Shown: positions 34,901 to 51,256 of the stretch, piece by piece
Position numbering within the stretch: the stretch's first letter is position 1
Layout: the number at the start of each line of letters is the position of its first letter
From: Struthio camelus
Lineage: Eukaryota > Chordata > Aves > Struthioniformes > Struthionidae
Assembly: GCF_040807025.1 (NCBI RefSeq)
Contig: NC_090967.1
Span: 6,192,001-6,256,000, forward strand
Length of the DNA stretch: 64,000 nucleotides
Direction: 5' to 3'
Notes under the pieces: generated by a model
Told to the model about the DNA's origin: nothing
The model's database searches: none
Seen by the model: the letters and a program-made list of their open reading frames with translations, nothing else
Position numbers and translations under genes: made by a program

Positions 34901-36690
34901 AAGATCCAACCTTGCACTGATATCTGAGCCTTTATCCTCTGTGCCTGTGGCCTGAGCCTCTTGCTCTTGGGCATGTAGTATCTGAGACACCCCAGTCAGG
35001 CTAGCTGTCCTCCACAGAGATTTTTCTCGAAGCCTCTGACTTGAATAGTTGTGGCAAACCACAACTGTTTCTCCCACCCCCCCGCCCCCCAACTCTCTTC
35101 AGTGCACAGGCAGGGAAGGGATTCAGTAGCTGACAGAGTAGAGCCATGCTCAGAAGCATGTAGTATTTCCATCTCCAGGTGATCTGTTTGGTCTCTTCTC
35201 TCACCTTACTTTAGAGCGCTGACACCCTTTCCTCGATTCATTGCTGGCTCTCTGGCAGGCACAACGGCTGCCATGTTAACCTACCCCTTGGATATGGTCC
35301 GAGCTCGAATGGCTGTCACGCCGAAGGAGATGTAAGTGCCTAATGAAAGCAAGTACAAGCACCACGAACAAATGCAGAGCTTTCTTTTAAGGTCAGATGA
35401 CTTTATTGCCATTTTCTGGGTCACTTCTTGCTCGGAGCCTTTGGTGTAATAAACGTCTTACAGCTTGGGTCTGAGCACTGATTAAATGACCAGAGCCCTG
35501 GTTAGTCCAGGGACTGGCAGGAGATCGATACTGAAAGACCTCACTATTAAAACTTCTGTGTTCGCTTGCTAGGAGGCCAGCTGGCACAGTACCTCCGGAA
35601 GAGCTCTAACAGACAGGATAGCATGTTGTGAAAGGGCTGTAGGAGAGCTGATGACTGGCTTCTCCATTTGCAGACAGGCTTCTTAAATCCCTTCTGAGCT
35701 GTTTGATGTGCTCAGAGACAAATTAAATAATTGCTGATCTTCCAGAGTCCTGTTCAAAGTGTTACCAGTGTGTGCAGTCACTAAACGGTACAGGTTTTGT
35801 TTTCCTCTGTCCTGGTGCTAGGTACAGCAATATCGTTCATGTCTTCATCCGAATATCCCGAGAGGAGGGATTGAAGACATTATACAGAGGATTCACGCCA
35901 ACCATCCTTGGAGTGATTCCGTATGCTGGGCTTAGTTTCTTCACCTATGAGACACTGAAGAAACTACATGCAGGTAAAGGCAACTTTGTTTTCTTTGCTT
36001 TCGAGTGACGTGGCGTAGGCTTTTGGTCAATCTGAGATGCTTGGGGCTCTGTGGTACAAGACCTTTTCCTGGCCTTAAAGCCAGTTGCTAAGTACAGTGC
36101 TTGTGGAAGATGCTTTGGGCCTCCCTCTCTCCAGTTCCAGACTTTGAAGAAGGTAAGCTGCAGAAAAGCAGCGTCTTTGTCTTGCAGGGGAACACCTTGG
36201 TGTGGAAGGACTTCTTTACACGCTTGCTCAGCCAACAACCGAGTTGGGAACAGAATCTCAGGAGTTCTGACACTCAGTCCTCTCTTTGGCTCTCAGCCCA
36301 CTTGACCTTAATCATGTGTTTATTACGAGAAGCTTTCTCTACTCTGCCACTTTCTCTTTCCCAGATCACAGTGGGAAATCTCAGCCATCCCCTCCAGAGC
36401 GGCTTTTGTTTGGTGCCTGCGCAGGCTTGATCGGCCAGTCGGCTTCCTACCCCCTGGACGTGGTTCGCCGACGAATGCAGACGGCAGGCGTTATGGGACA
36501 CACGTATAGCTCCATCCTTCTCACCATGCAGGAGATTATAAGAGAAGAGGGACTAATCCGTGGCTTGTACAAAGGACTCAGCATGAACTGGGTCAAAGGG
36601 CCGATTGCAGTGGGAATAAGCTTTACAACCTTTGACCTGATGCAGATCCTTCTCCGTAAATTACAGCACAGCACTAACATTGAAAGGTAG
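28949..36690 (+). CDS. SLC25A42: Mitochondrial coenzyme A transporter, solute carrier family 25 member 42, complete
   Basis: Inner-membrane mitochondrial carrier that, in the known family, imports CoA in exchange for adenine nucleotides. Coding exons: 28949-29032 (within exon 28910-29032), 31068-31179, 33507-33532 (26 bp), 34381-34547, 35215-35331, 35822-35973 and 36365-36690. They join in frame to 327 aa plus TAG; the human protein is about 318 aa. The start MGNGVREG matches human MGNGVKEG. Three carrier repeats carry the signature motifs PLDRTK (residues 56-61), PLDMVR (154-159) and PLDVVR (249-254), with six transmembrane helices expected. Conserved blocks include [33 protein letters not shown] and [20 protein letters not shown]. 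No presequence is visible, as is usual for carriers. The last residues (about LQHSTNIER) extend beyond the human C-terminus. Confidence 0.97.
29255..29350 (+). repeat. old MIR-like SINE fragment in SLC25A42 intron 2
   Basis: CCTTGTTCAAGGTTACATC followed by ACTGGCAGAGCTGGGAACAG and the GAGTCTCGGTTTCCCTGCTC tail resemble the MIR 3' half. Confidence 0.45.
33725..33815 (+). repeat. old interspersed repeat fragment in SLC25A42 intron 3/4 region
   Basis: TTGAGCACCTAGCATAGAGG, GAGCCTCGATCCTCATTCA and CTCCAGGTTCCACCTG resemble a dispersed repeat reading ...gcgcctagcacaatggggccctgatct...ggggctcctaggtgctacc. Diverged. The family assignment is tentative. Confidence 0.35.
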
Positions 36691-39600
36691 CTTAATCCCC
36701 ACAGCCCTTGCTGGGGAGAAGTACAACATACATGTAGAAAGAGCAATGCTAGCGTTCCCTCGCTTGGTTCATGCTCTCCTGCAGCTGAGAACTTACCTTT
36801 CTTGGATTTTTTTTTTCTTTTGTTGTTGTTGGATTTTTCCTTTTTAACAAGCCTCTGAGTTGTTTGGAAACCTCAACCTGAAACTAACCCTTTCCTAACT
36901 GAAATTCTTCTCACAGTTCTGCAGAACTGTGTCCTCTAGAGTGGCTGCCTCATCCTTCTGTTTTGCTGTTTGATACCAGGAGTGGAGCCTCTCGAACAAA
37001 CACATGCTGCTTCTGGCTCCTCACCTGGTTTCTGTGGGCAGATGGAGTGGTAGATGATGAAGGAGAAGACTCGGTGCTGTTCAAATGGGCCCCTGAATCT
37101 GGAAAGTGACTGCTGCTCTCGGTAGGCAGTTCTTAGTTACTGCACATGTGTTAGCTGGAGGCAGTCTGCCAAGTGCAATATTCCAGTTAATCTGCACAGG
37201 GAATTCCGCATTCCTCTGACCTGTAAGCATTGATCTCCTTAAAACAGGACGCAGCAGGATTTAACAGCTCCAGGTCACTTCTTTTACTCTGAAAGCTGAT
37301 TGTGAGCTCTGGCTGGAAATGCTGCCCTTTTTCAAATGTTCTTTTTATTTCTGGGTTGAATTGCATAAAATATCCCTTGTGTCCAGTGTCCCTCTGAGAT
37401 GACCAAAGACTACAGACAGCAGGAGAGGAAAGTTCTGAGCAGTTTTGTAGATCAAATTCTCATGTCTGTTGTCAGTGTTGATGAGGGACTGTGCCTGGGT
37501 TCACAAACTGGATTGAATCAAACTGCAGTAGTGCTTTTGGGCCATCTGAACCCTCCGTTGTTGTCATGGTCTTAAAGGCAGCATTTTCTGAGGGATTTGG
37601 CAGTTTGTAATGATGGTGCCCTAGACTAGAAGAGGAGGTGTTATATACTTCAATTTTAAGCAATTATTTCCTTCAGTATTATTGTTGCTGCTTTATCTGC
37701 AACTCAAGAATGAACAACTCAAAGATGCACGTGTGATGCAGACTTATCTATTTTGAAAGGCTATTCATGTCTGATGAACGCAGCGTAGTAGTTGACTAAA
37801 GCTGCTGCCCGTGCTTCCGAACAACGTTGTTGTCTTTTGGGTCCTGCTGTGTAGGTCGTATCACCTCTGTATATTAGTCCACACCTAAGCCCACTTGCTT
37901 TTATTCTTAGAGTTCTTCTGGACCAACAGTGTCCTCAGGAGAATGGGCTCTTCTGAACTAATATGTAGTGCCAATCATCTCCAGTTACAATTTGCAAATG
38001 AATGGTAGCCTTTCAGTGTTTCTCTTTTAAGTCAATAATCTTTAGGGAAATGAAGATTTGAGGGGGGTTTTGTTTTATGTTTCCATTCCTATATTAAATT
38101 TGGAGGACAAGAGAGGTCAAAACAAACTGTAGACTTCTCTAAGGATCAGATTCCACAAGCCAAGGTTAAAATCCCTTTCCAGCTGATAGAATCTATATAG
38201 AAGGGAAATGACATATAAAAGAAAAATAAGGTAGGATTTAAAAGCTATCCTTCTCTGGTGTATATACTTTAGCCGTTGTAGTTTGAGCCTTGTATCATGA
38301 CTTTATTAATGGGAATGAAGGTAATTGCACAATTGGTAGAAATAGCTTTCTCCTTTCTTTTGTCTTTGCACTTGTTCTCTGGAGCATAACTTGCTTCTAA
38401 TGCCAAATATTTCCCTAGGAATTAAGCACCTACATTTCCATTTTGCAGACACGGTAGAGAGCCAGCGTACTGAAGTATTAGCATGCATGTTGTTCCCAGA
38501 ACACATGGGATCAATCATACTTTAATGGTTGTGGATGGGCAGGTATTAACCTCAGTAATTTCTGCCTCTAAGCCCACAAATGATTATTTCCGTTGTGAAA
38601 CTTGACTGCAATCACTGATTTACCTTGTAGTTAAAGAAACGTTAGGTGTTGTCTTTTATAGGTCTGTATAGATGATAGCCACAAATTCTGTAAACTTTGT
38701 GCTCCCATTGCTAATGGAAGATTATCAGCTGTTCTTTTCATATGGGTGAATTTTTTAGTCCTTTGCAAGAGCTCTGATTTTTGTTTCTTTTCTCCAATGG
38801 AGAAGCCAATTACTTCTGCTCTTGTCTTTGTGACGTTTGGCCCAGTGAGGAGATATTAAGACAGTTGCGTCTTACCACGAAAGTGAGGTACAAACCAACA
38901 GCTGGGAGTGTCAGCAGTTGACTCTGTGTGTACGTGTGCGTATGTGTGTCCGACTGTGTGCAATCCATGCCAAGTTCTCTCTCAGCTTGGAGGCTGCCGG
39001 TGTGAAGAGCAGTCCTTTCCGAGTAGCTGGTGGGTACAATGTGAACCTGAGAGGAAGCTGAACTGTGGCAACTGAGGTAGAGGGGCTCTTTTGCTCTGCC
39101 ACGTGGTAGGTCAGCTCAGAGGCAGGTGCAACAGACCTTGTCTTACGTCGAGCATCACTGAACCCCTGTGGCAACAGAGGTGGCTTAATTCCTCCTAGGT
39201 CCTGACTGAGAAAGGTTTTACACTGGATGACTAGCCTCCCGTTTGGAACTGAACGGGAGGGCAGATCTGCACAGAGTACCTTCGGCTGTGTCAGGAGTGC
39301 AGCTAATGTATTATAATGAACACGAAGCCTGCGGAGGATGCAGCTTCTGCTGGGTGACCCTGGGGAGAGCCTTCTGGCATCACCCGCTTTGCAGTCAGAG
39401 CGTGGTGGAGGCTGAGAAAGGAGACTTGAAGTATGGCAGGCTTGGAAGCGTTTGCCCCAGAGAAGTTGTACCTTAATTAGCAGCTGCACCTGATTTTACT
39501 TCAGTGGAATTCTAGCCAAACATGTTTTTCCAGACTTTGCAGGCTAAGTGCTTGTTCAGAGACAGATCTGAATTCAGTCTGCAAGGATTTTGGTGCTCTT

Positions 39601-41355
39601 GTTTCTTGGGCAAAAGTTTAGAGTAACTGTGTGTCTTTGTTTTGGGGTGTTTCAAATAGCTCTTTTTTTTTTCCCCTTTGATTTGAATGTGGGAGAGGAG
39701 AAACAGAGTGTTCTCTTCCCTTCTCTTAATCCTTGCATGAATTGAGATGTGTTCCACATCTCCCTGCTGCCTGGAACAAGTGCCCAAGGAGTTTTGGGCA
39801 CGCTGATTGGAAAGGGAGGGTGCCTGTGTGCTGGCCAAGAAGGTCAATGGCCTTTAGCTACAAGAAAGAAGGCAAGTCTAGCAGGAATCTTCTCTAGTTC
39901 TTTTTTTTCTTTAGAATTTTTTTTACTTTCCTAAATTCCCCAGTTTTTCATTTTACTATTCTGAAATTTCTTGCTTTTATTTTGAAGTCATGCGTCTCGT
40001 TGTTCTTTAATGCATTAGCAGCCAAACATTAACTTGTGCTTCTTTCTTGTCTACTCTCCCTCCCTCTCTGCTTCTGCACCTTTAGTCCCGCACTAGCACT
40101 TCAAGAAAATCAGGTCCAATGAAATGCATCCAAAATGACAAAAGGGCAGCTTTGATAGCTGTTCTTGAAACAGCCTGCCTAGGCTTCTTACTCAAGGGTG
40201 ATGATGTTTGTGTTTGGGGGCAAGAAGTTAAAGGCATTAGATGCTGGAACAAAAGGTTTTTTGAAAGGTTCTTGAATGACTTATCCAGTCTAGCACCTTC
40301 CCTTTTCTGCATGTTGTGAGATGCTGCTGCTGCTTGTGATCTTCTCTCAGTACCTCCATGCAATGCCCACTGTGCTCTGTGAAAGTGGTACTTACTGGGT
40401 GGATAACTCTGGGGGAGCTGGTCCTTCAGGATGACACTGAGAGTACTTAAGGAACGGGAGAAGTGGGACCCGAGCTGGCTTCTCGCAACCCCCTTTGCCC
40501 TGCATGCCCTATGCTACCTCTGCCTGTTCTCCAGGAATACAGGGCCACTGAGGAGCAGGCTGGTTGGTGTTGGCAGGACCACGGTGGAAAGATCAATTGA
40601 GGAGTTGCAAGCTTCCAAGACGTAAAGTCACTGAAAGCCACGGGATGGGTAGTGTAGTGTAGGTTGGAATATCCCTTGGTACTCCATGGTAGCTCTTCAA
40701 AAGCAGAGCTTCATAGTTTCTGTGGAAAAATGATGGTACTTCTGTGAACTTCTCCTTATAGCCTTTGGCCTAGAAGGACTTGGGCGCCACCATCTTCACC
40801 CCGTGGTGTCTTTAAAACAAATGCAGGTGAGGTGTAAAAGGAAACTTTCAGCAGAAGCACTGTGGCAACCCTGAGCATGTCTGCTGGGGCCAGTCGGGGG
40901 TGGGCAGTAGGAGAGGAAAGCGGTGTGGTTGCTTCCCCTGACGTTTCTGCGACATCTGGCTGGGTACTTTGACTCTGCAGAGAGCTAAGGTGGACTGTAC
41001 GGACCCAGAAAAGGAGGTGGCCTTCCTACAAAACAGCCTTTTCATTGTCAGGGCTGATTCCTGCCGCAACCCCTGTTTCTGCCTTCGATGCCGTGTGATG
41101 CAGGGATTCCCAGCACTGTTCACTGCCTGTGTGGTCTATGCATATGTTAGCACAAACACTGTTAAATGCCTTTTGTCAAGATGTGTCCTCACCATCAATG
41201 TGTGTGTGTATGTGTGTCAATTTTGACTGCTTTTCTTGGATCTGGAGTTCTATTTTATTGCAGTGAAGACACTTTGTTATATAATGTTTATATATTTTAA
41301 GATTTGTGCCAAGAGAGGATGTATATTTAATAAAAAATTTAATTGACTTTGCAGG
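36691..41355 (+). other. SLC25A42 3' UTR (probable, about 4.7 kb)
   Basis: From the stop codon to the first strong AATAAA in a good context (41329-41334, in TATTTAATAAAAAATTTAA). GT-rich runs and T-rich stretches occur inside. No coding sequence is supported. Shorter transcripts ending at ATTAAA-type signals (for example near 38093) are possible. Confidence 0.5.
41329..41334 (+). terminator. polyadenylation signal, SLC25A42
   Basis: AATAAA in an AT-rich context, the best such signal between SLC25A42 and the convergent TMEM161A. Confidence 0.55.
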
Positions 41356-43714
41356 CTCTCTCTGAGGGTATCTCCTATTATACTTTGCTCATAAGAGAGA
41401 GGGCCTGGCACACCTAGGTGGATTTATCCGGGGATTAAAGCTGCTGCATTTCTCCCTTTGGCAGCAAGCAAGGGACCAGGATTTCATCTGCACTGCCAGG
41501 CTTTGCCAAGCTTGCCCTCAGGAGCACTGAGCCGTGCAGGTCCCTTGTGCGCAGAGCTCTCTCCGCAGTGCCCTGGGTCACACGTGGCTTCATGTGGAAG
41601 TAGGGGGAAGCCTGAGTGACGGGAAGGAGCTCTGCAGCTGGTTCAAAGCCCACAGTTGCCCCCGGGAAGGCCGGCGCTGTCCCCATCCCCAGTGCCGCAG
41701 TGCAGGACGGGGACGGGCGGCAATGGCAGCAGGTGGCACTGTCGGCTCAGGCACGGCCCGGCGGCTCCCCCGAAGTTGGGGGTCCTGGCTACGTTTCAGC
41801 CCTGCTCAGCCCTTGGGGCTTTCAGTGCTTTCAGCTGCGTTTCAGGTCTAGTGTGGATGCAAGACTGCAATGCTTTGCCATTTTATGCTTCTTGCAGGAT
41901 AGGAAGGTGTCAGCAGTGAGGGCAGATACAGCCCTTCCAGTAACCTCCCTGCTGCCACTCTTGGTGCTCCCTGCAAAGCAGCACCGAGCTGAGGTCCTGG
42001 CTTCATCCCCAGGCAAGCTGAGGCACCAAGGCTGAGACTTGCAGAGCTGGAGAACATCCCTCTTGCACTGTGTGGTGCCTGTCCTCCTTCCCTGGACCAG
42101 CTGCCTCCAAATCCTGCCAGCTGCGGCTGACACATCTACCTTTGGCTTTTGAGCTTCCCTGCGCAGGGTGGAGTTTGGGGTATGTTCATCCAGCTGGGTT
42201 GGTCTGGGCTCCACAGCATGGCCTGAGGCAGGCAGGAGAGACAGGACGGGGATCTCATTTGGGATCCAAGTGATGTAGGAAGGCAAGTATCACCACCTTC
42301 CTCCCTGCTGGGGCACGAAGGGAGACCTCCAGGCACCGTTGCTACAGTCAAAACCTCTTCCACAGCCTTAGGCCTCTCACCGAGCAGTGCGCAGCAGCAC
42401 TGGAGGTAGGTGTGACGTGGGGGCAATGCAGGGCAGAGGCTGGGCACTGCAGGGGCTCCTGGTGCCCGTGGAGCCTGGATCCAGCCTCTGCAGCACAAAA
42501 CAGCCCCTTGGCCCCAGCTGTTCCCCTTTCTGCTGGGAGCCTGAGCAGGGCCCCTTGTGGAGTAAGGCCCATATTCAAAAAAAAAAAGTGAAGAAACGAA
42601 GGGTAAAATAATTCTGGGGAGAAGAAGATGGGGGGAGCACTCTTATTTTATTTGATGTTGCCCAACTCCAGTGCCTGTGGATCTGTCTGCTGCTCTCGGC
42701 TAGTCTATCTGTCATTGTCCCAGCCTGAGAGGGTCACGTCTGGGCAGATCTCCAGGGAGGAACCGTCTGCATGTCTGAGTGCAGCCAACCCCAGCCCTAG
42801 CAACCACCGCCTGCTGCAAACGCCTCCCCGGGCGCTCAGCCCCTGGCTGCTTCCTGCACGCGCTTAAGGGAAATCAGATAAATGAGCCATCAGGGCAGTG
42901 GGACTGGCTTTTAATGGGGCAGCGCAGGCTGGAACAAGTCTCTCTGCATCCTCACCCCGGGGGAAGCTCCTCTTCCTTGCATCTTTCCACCCAGCCCTCG
43001 GTGATGGTGCTGCTGGAGCTGGATTCCTCCTTGCCCTGTGCTCATTTAATTGGGGTTGTTCTGGGCTTCAGTTTCTCCAAAAGGGGAATATCTTGTCAAT
43101 GAGGAAATTCCCCCTAATGTTTTGCCGAAGGGCTGTGAGCACGTGTGCTGGCTGGGCACTGAGGAATAGGCCAGAGGATGTCTGCCTGGATCAGCCCTGT
43201 TAACACCAGGCACGCGGCTGCCTTCTCATCTCTTCCCTTAATGCAAGAGGGAATTAAGACCATTACAAGGCTATCAAATAGGATCAGAGCCTCTCTCCCT
43301 TTCTCTGAGCAGCCCAGACCGGCTAATCCCTTTTCATGCAGCTGGACCAGCACCCATGGCGCAGTGGGAAGAGCTCAGCCGTCCCACTGCCCGCAGCAGC
43401 CCGGCAGGGATGACCGCGGGGACGCGTACCCCGTCCTCCCGCTGCACGCTCCGGGCAGGCGAGCAGCGCTTCATTCGCCCCGGTCCCCGGGCGGGAGGAA
43501 AGGACCAGGAACAGGCACCGAGTCTTGCTGCGATGGGGCTAAGGTGAGGACTCATCCTCTAGCGTTAAGCGCGAAAGGGCTGGGCTGCAGCGTTCCTGCA
43601 AGCGCTTGTCCTCGTCCCGCATCCGTGCCGGTGCGTGGCCCCAACGCGGCACCCGTGGCCTGAGCTGCAGGAGGGCAGCAAAGTGCAAGCAGAGCAGCAG
43701 GTTTCGGAGCAGCA
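41356..43714. other. convergent spacer between SLC25A42 and TMEM161A
   Basis: GC-moderate sequence with no supportable gene. A diverged MIR-like segment in reverse orientation lies near 43045-43095 (GGGCTTCAGTTTCTCC then AAAAGGGGAATATC, compare the MIR words gcctcagtttcccc and aaaatggggataat). Confidence 0.5.
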
Positions 43715-43730
43715 AACAGACCAGGAGTCG

Positions 43731-43736
43731 TTTATT
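43731..43736 (-). terminator. polyadenylation signal, TMEM161A
   Basis: TTTATT on the plus strand gives AATAAA on the minus strand, about 710 nt after the TMEM161A stop codon. This gives a 3' UTR of roughly 0.7 kb. Confidence 0.6.
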
Positions 43737-44443
43737 TCTAAAACAGCCTGTAGCCAAGGCTACTGGGCTGAGGCCTTCACACAAAGCAGCAGAACAACCC
43801 CAGGGGCTCCAACCCTGCAAAAATACACTCGCCCTCAGCCAGGGGAGGCAAACGCCAGTCGGATCATCCCTCCTTTGCATCCCAGAGGAGAAGCAAGTGC
43901 ATGGCAGAGGCTCCCAGCACCATCGGGCAGAGCCAGGGTGTCCCCTGGGAGAGTCCTGCTGCGACACGCTCGTGTCCTTGGCCTGGCGTGTGATGCCCAG
44001 GGTGGCTCTCCAGGAAAACCCAGCCGGAGGGGCTCCGCGCGGGATGGCAGCGGAGTAGGCACACCTCGACCCTCGGAGCTGCCAACAGGCAGAGGGGCCG
44101 GAGGGAAGCAAGCAGGGGCCGCCAGCATGAGCGCAGGCACAGTGGTGATCGTCGGCAGGAGGTGGCCCGGGGGTGGCCGTGCCCACGCTGGCCCCTTCGT
44201 GCCCAGGCGCACAAAACCCACCAGGCTGAGAGCCGGCTGCAAAAACGTCCTTGCACGCGTGTCCTTGTGTCTACCGTGCGTGCAAGCAGGCAGGGCGGCT
44301 CCGTCGCACCTGGCGGTCACCAGCAAAGGCAGGAGTAAAGGAGCAAAGGCGGGTGCCCCACGGACGCGCAGACGTGGGACACGGGTGGACGGCAGCGGCC
44401 GGGCACCGCCGGTGCCCCGAGGCAGGTCCCGGCTGCCCCCCAG

Positions 44444-48093
<3,650 letters not shown>

Positions 48094-48096
<3 letters not shown>

Positions 48097-48370
48097 GCCG
48101 CGGACAGCGCAAAGGCGGCGGCAGGAAGCCTGCTCGCCCCCGCCCACCTCAGCGACCCCCGCCGCTGGCCAATCCGTCGCCGCTCTGCGGGTGATTGCCA
48201 GCTAATCGACCAATGGCGAGGGCGCGTCGGGAGTGGGGGGCGGGCTGGCCGGCCTCTCCCAGGTTCCGCGCGCGCTGCCTCCTGGGAGCTGTAGTCCTCC
48301 ACGGCCGCGGCGATCGCGGGTTCGAGCCCCGTGGGCGCCGCCAGGCTGGCGCGGCCTTACTGTGCTGCCG
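48094..48370 (-). promoter_or_regulatory. TMEM161A CpG promoter with ZNF143-type motif and two CCAAT boxes
   Basis: Upstream of the start codon (48096, minus) lies GC-rich DNA with CCAAT at 48169-48173 and 48210-48214 (plus-strand reading). At 48281-48295 the minus strand reads ACTACAGCTCCCAGG, the classic ZNF143/THAP11-bound promoter word. No TATA box is seen. The start is probably between about 48110 and 48270. Confidence 0.65.
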
Positions 48371-48419
48371 GGCCGGGGGGGAGGCGTCTATTGCAGGACA
48401 TAGGACTAAATAGCAACAT

Positions 48420-48520
48420 GTGTATCTATACATATATACATGTGTGTATGTATTTATATGCATAAATATTTGTACATACGTAAAATGTATGTGTATGTGT
48501 GTGTGTGTGTGTGTGTGTAG
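48420..48520. repeat. TA/TG-rich low-complexity run with GT dinucleotide repeat
   Basis: ATACATATATACATGTGTGT-type sequence followed by an uninterrupted GT repeat near 48497-48518. It marks the edge of the TMEM161A promoter island. Confidence 0.9.
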
Positions 48521-51098
48521 ATGTACACATAGCACCCTCATATCTGTATATGTGCACACCTGTGGGTGCATATGCGCATCTAAAAGGCCCCTTTGGACCT
48601 GAGGATCTGCAATATCCTCCCTTGCACGTGAATAAGGCAGGCAGCCCCCGTGCATTATATTCTGAGGGAGCCATAGCAGGGGCGGCTGCTGGCCTGCGGG
48701 GGGGAGAGCCGGGGCCTGGGGCTCTGCGGGATGAGCCATCGCAGGCCGGTCGCACTCAGGGTGCCCAAACTGGCCTGTGAGCTCCCAGGCAAAGCAAATT
48801 ACTGAGTGGTGGTGGCTAAACCCTCCTGAAACAGCTCACGCAGGTGGCAGCGGGGAAGGGGGTTTTGTGCAGACTGGGAGGGATCCGGGGGGTGACTGGG
48901 AGCATCCTGGGGCTCAGACACCTGGATCCGCTCCCTGTCCACTGCCCCCACCGTGTGTGCCCAGGGCTGGGAGTTAGTGAAATGCCTGTTTTTAGGGGCT
49001 TTGGACTATGGGGAAAGGGTAGCTCTCACCGTCCAGTCCAGAAAAGCTCGTGCCGGGGGGGGGTCCTGGGTGCTGCCAGCCGCCCCCTGCCTGGTCCAGC
49101 CCGGAGGCGTTGCCATGGATATCGCTCTCCCGGGTGACAGGATGCTTCCCGCTAGATGTCGCTTCTGCCTGTGCCCCGGTGGGCCGGGATGCCCGGGGCC
49201 GGGGGGCCACGGTGTCACCCCCAGGGTGCTGTGCCCCGCGAGCAAGCTCATCCACGGCCCGTCACCTCCTCTCGGGGGATCCCGCTGCCTCGTGCCCCCG
49301 GGCTTTAATTCGGTGCTGCCCGAGCTCCAGGTCCTGCCATCCGCCCAGGTGGAGGGTGACGTTTGAGCCTTGCTTCGCCCCAGCACGGAGCAAACCCTCA
49401 CCCAGCACCAGAGCTTCTCATTCCTCTGGATGGGGCCCAAATCCACCCGACTCCTCCAAATTCCCCAGTCCCAAGTGCCTGCTGGCACCAGCCGCGAGAG
49501 CCTGGATCCCGGCAGAGCCCCAGCTCCACTGGCCCGGCACGGCCAAGCCGCGTGCTCCGAGGGCTGTGGGACGTGGGCGCTTTGGGCCATGCCACGGAGG
49601 GGACATCGCAGAATAGGGCTGCGGAGCCACGTGCCCCCGAGCTCAGGGGCTGCTTTGGGCCAGGCGCTGTCCCCGGCGCCGGTGGCTTTTGGGGAGCGAG
49701 CTGAGGTTTTGGCGAAGGCAGCAGGTTGCAGCGGGGACACCCTGACCCTATTCCTGCCTCCGCCGGGGCCTCGAGGGAGCCGGGTGCCTGGAGTGGGGCA
49801 CGGCACGGCTCCGGGACGGCGGGGGCTCCGGGACCGCCAGCCCTCGGACGCAGCCTGGAGGTTCTGGCAAGGGGTTCCCCGGCGTCGGAGCAGCCCTAGG
49901 GGCTCCCTCAGGATGCTGGAGCCAGGGCCGGTGCCCCCAGCCCTTTTTCTGGGGCCGGCCCAAAAGGGTGGCTGAGCACCCGTGGAAGGAAGGCGAGGGC
50001 CTGGGGAGCCTCGCAGCTCCCGATGGGGTTGGGTTTCAGCTCCGCCGAGACAAAAAAAAAGAGGAAAAGAAGTAAGATGGATGCTCGGAGCATCCTCAAC
50101 CTGGCTGCCCTCCCCTGGGACACAAAAGCCCCTTTGAGGATTGATTTTATACCGCCCCCCTCCTCCTCCTGCCACCCTTCCCAAATTAGCATCAGCAAAG
50201 GGAGCTGCCACAACGGGCTGCTGCCCTGGCAGCTCCCCAGGTACCCGGCAGCCCCGGACACCTTGGGCCCAGCAGCGCAGCGTGCCAAGGCCGTGCCGAG
50301 CTCGCCGCGGGCGGCGGAGGGCCGGCGAGCTTCGCCCTCGCCCCGCACATCCGCGCCGGCTGCAGCTGGCGGGCCGGGAGCCCGCCGCCCCCGGAGAAGT
50401 TTTTCCATGTTGCACAAAGGCGGCGGGGCTGCGCCTGGCATTGTCCGGGCTGCATTGCATTACCCAGGGCCGCCGGAGAAATCGCTCGTATTTCACACCC
50501 CATTGAGCAGCTGCCTGTATATATTTTCTGCGTTGCACTTTTAGCATGACAAAGGGAGAGGGCCTGTGAACTCCTTGCTCTTCAGACCTCTCCGACATGT
50601 CCCCTGAATGCAGCCCCCCTCGGTTAGCATAACAAACTGCCACGCTCCCTCCGGCGTGCTCCTGCTCCCTCCCGGCCCTGCGTCGCGGCGCTTTAACATG
50701 TAGCTCAATGTTTGGGCGTCTGGGCCGCGGTCGCCGCCGCCGGCCGTGGCTGGGACGGGCGAGCGCGGGGCGGGAGGGTTCGGGTGCCACGCACCCATCT
50801 CGGCCTCGGCGTCGGAGGGGCTGTTGCCCACGTGTGGTGCGGACAGGAGGGTTCAGCCCCCACCTGCAAAAGGGATCCCGAAAAACCCTCCCCGGGTCCC
50901 GCGGGGCGAGGACGCCTGGTGCACCTGGGGGAAGCGCCTGCTGCGGGAGACCTGGGAAACGCCAAATATGTTGGGAGACTTTAGGTTTCATCCGTGCCTG
51001 AGGGGTGCCCGGAGGCACCCTAAAGTCTCCTGACACATTTGGCTATTCCCGTTGGGAGTCAAAACCAGGGATGCAAACCCTGCTGGTGGGTGCCACCG
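48521..51098. other. gene-free GC-rich sequence
   Basis: No supportable coding sequence. The very long minus-strand open frame here (about 49006-51036) has no domain resemblance and is balanced by open frames on the other strand, as expected of stop-poor GC-rich DNA. A less GC-rich island at about 50400-50720 stands out and is treated as a candidate regulatory element. Confidence 0.6.
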
Positions 51099-51256
51099 TG
51101 GGGAGAGCAGCACCCAGCAGCAAAGCGACTGCGGGGAGAGCAGCACCCAGCAGCAAAGCTGCCGGGGAGAGCAGCACCCAGCAGCAAAGCCACAGGGAGA
51201 GCAGCACCCAGCAGGAAAGCCACAGGGAGAGCAGCACCCAGCAGCAAAGCCGCCGG
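51099..51256. repeat. 30-bp tandem repeat, five copies
   Basis: Five units of about 30-32 bp share GGGAGAGCAGCACCCAGCAG followed by CAAAGC and a variable GACTGCG, TGCCG, CACA or CGCCG end. The unit length is close to a multiple of three, so artificial repetitive open frames appear on both strands. Confidence 0.92.

Noticed and set aside
48308-48345. tRNA-like B-box GGTTCGAGCCCCG with a possible T-arm
   Set aside because: No matching acceptor stem, A-box or anticodon arm at the right distance upstream.
49006-51036. 676-codon minus-strand open frame
   Set aside because: GC-rich DNA with few stops gives overlapping long frames on both strands. The translation has no domain, no conserved block and includes the translated 30-bp-repeat neighbourhood.
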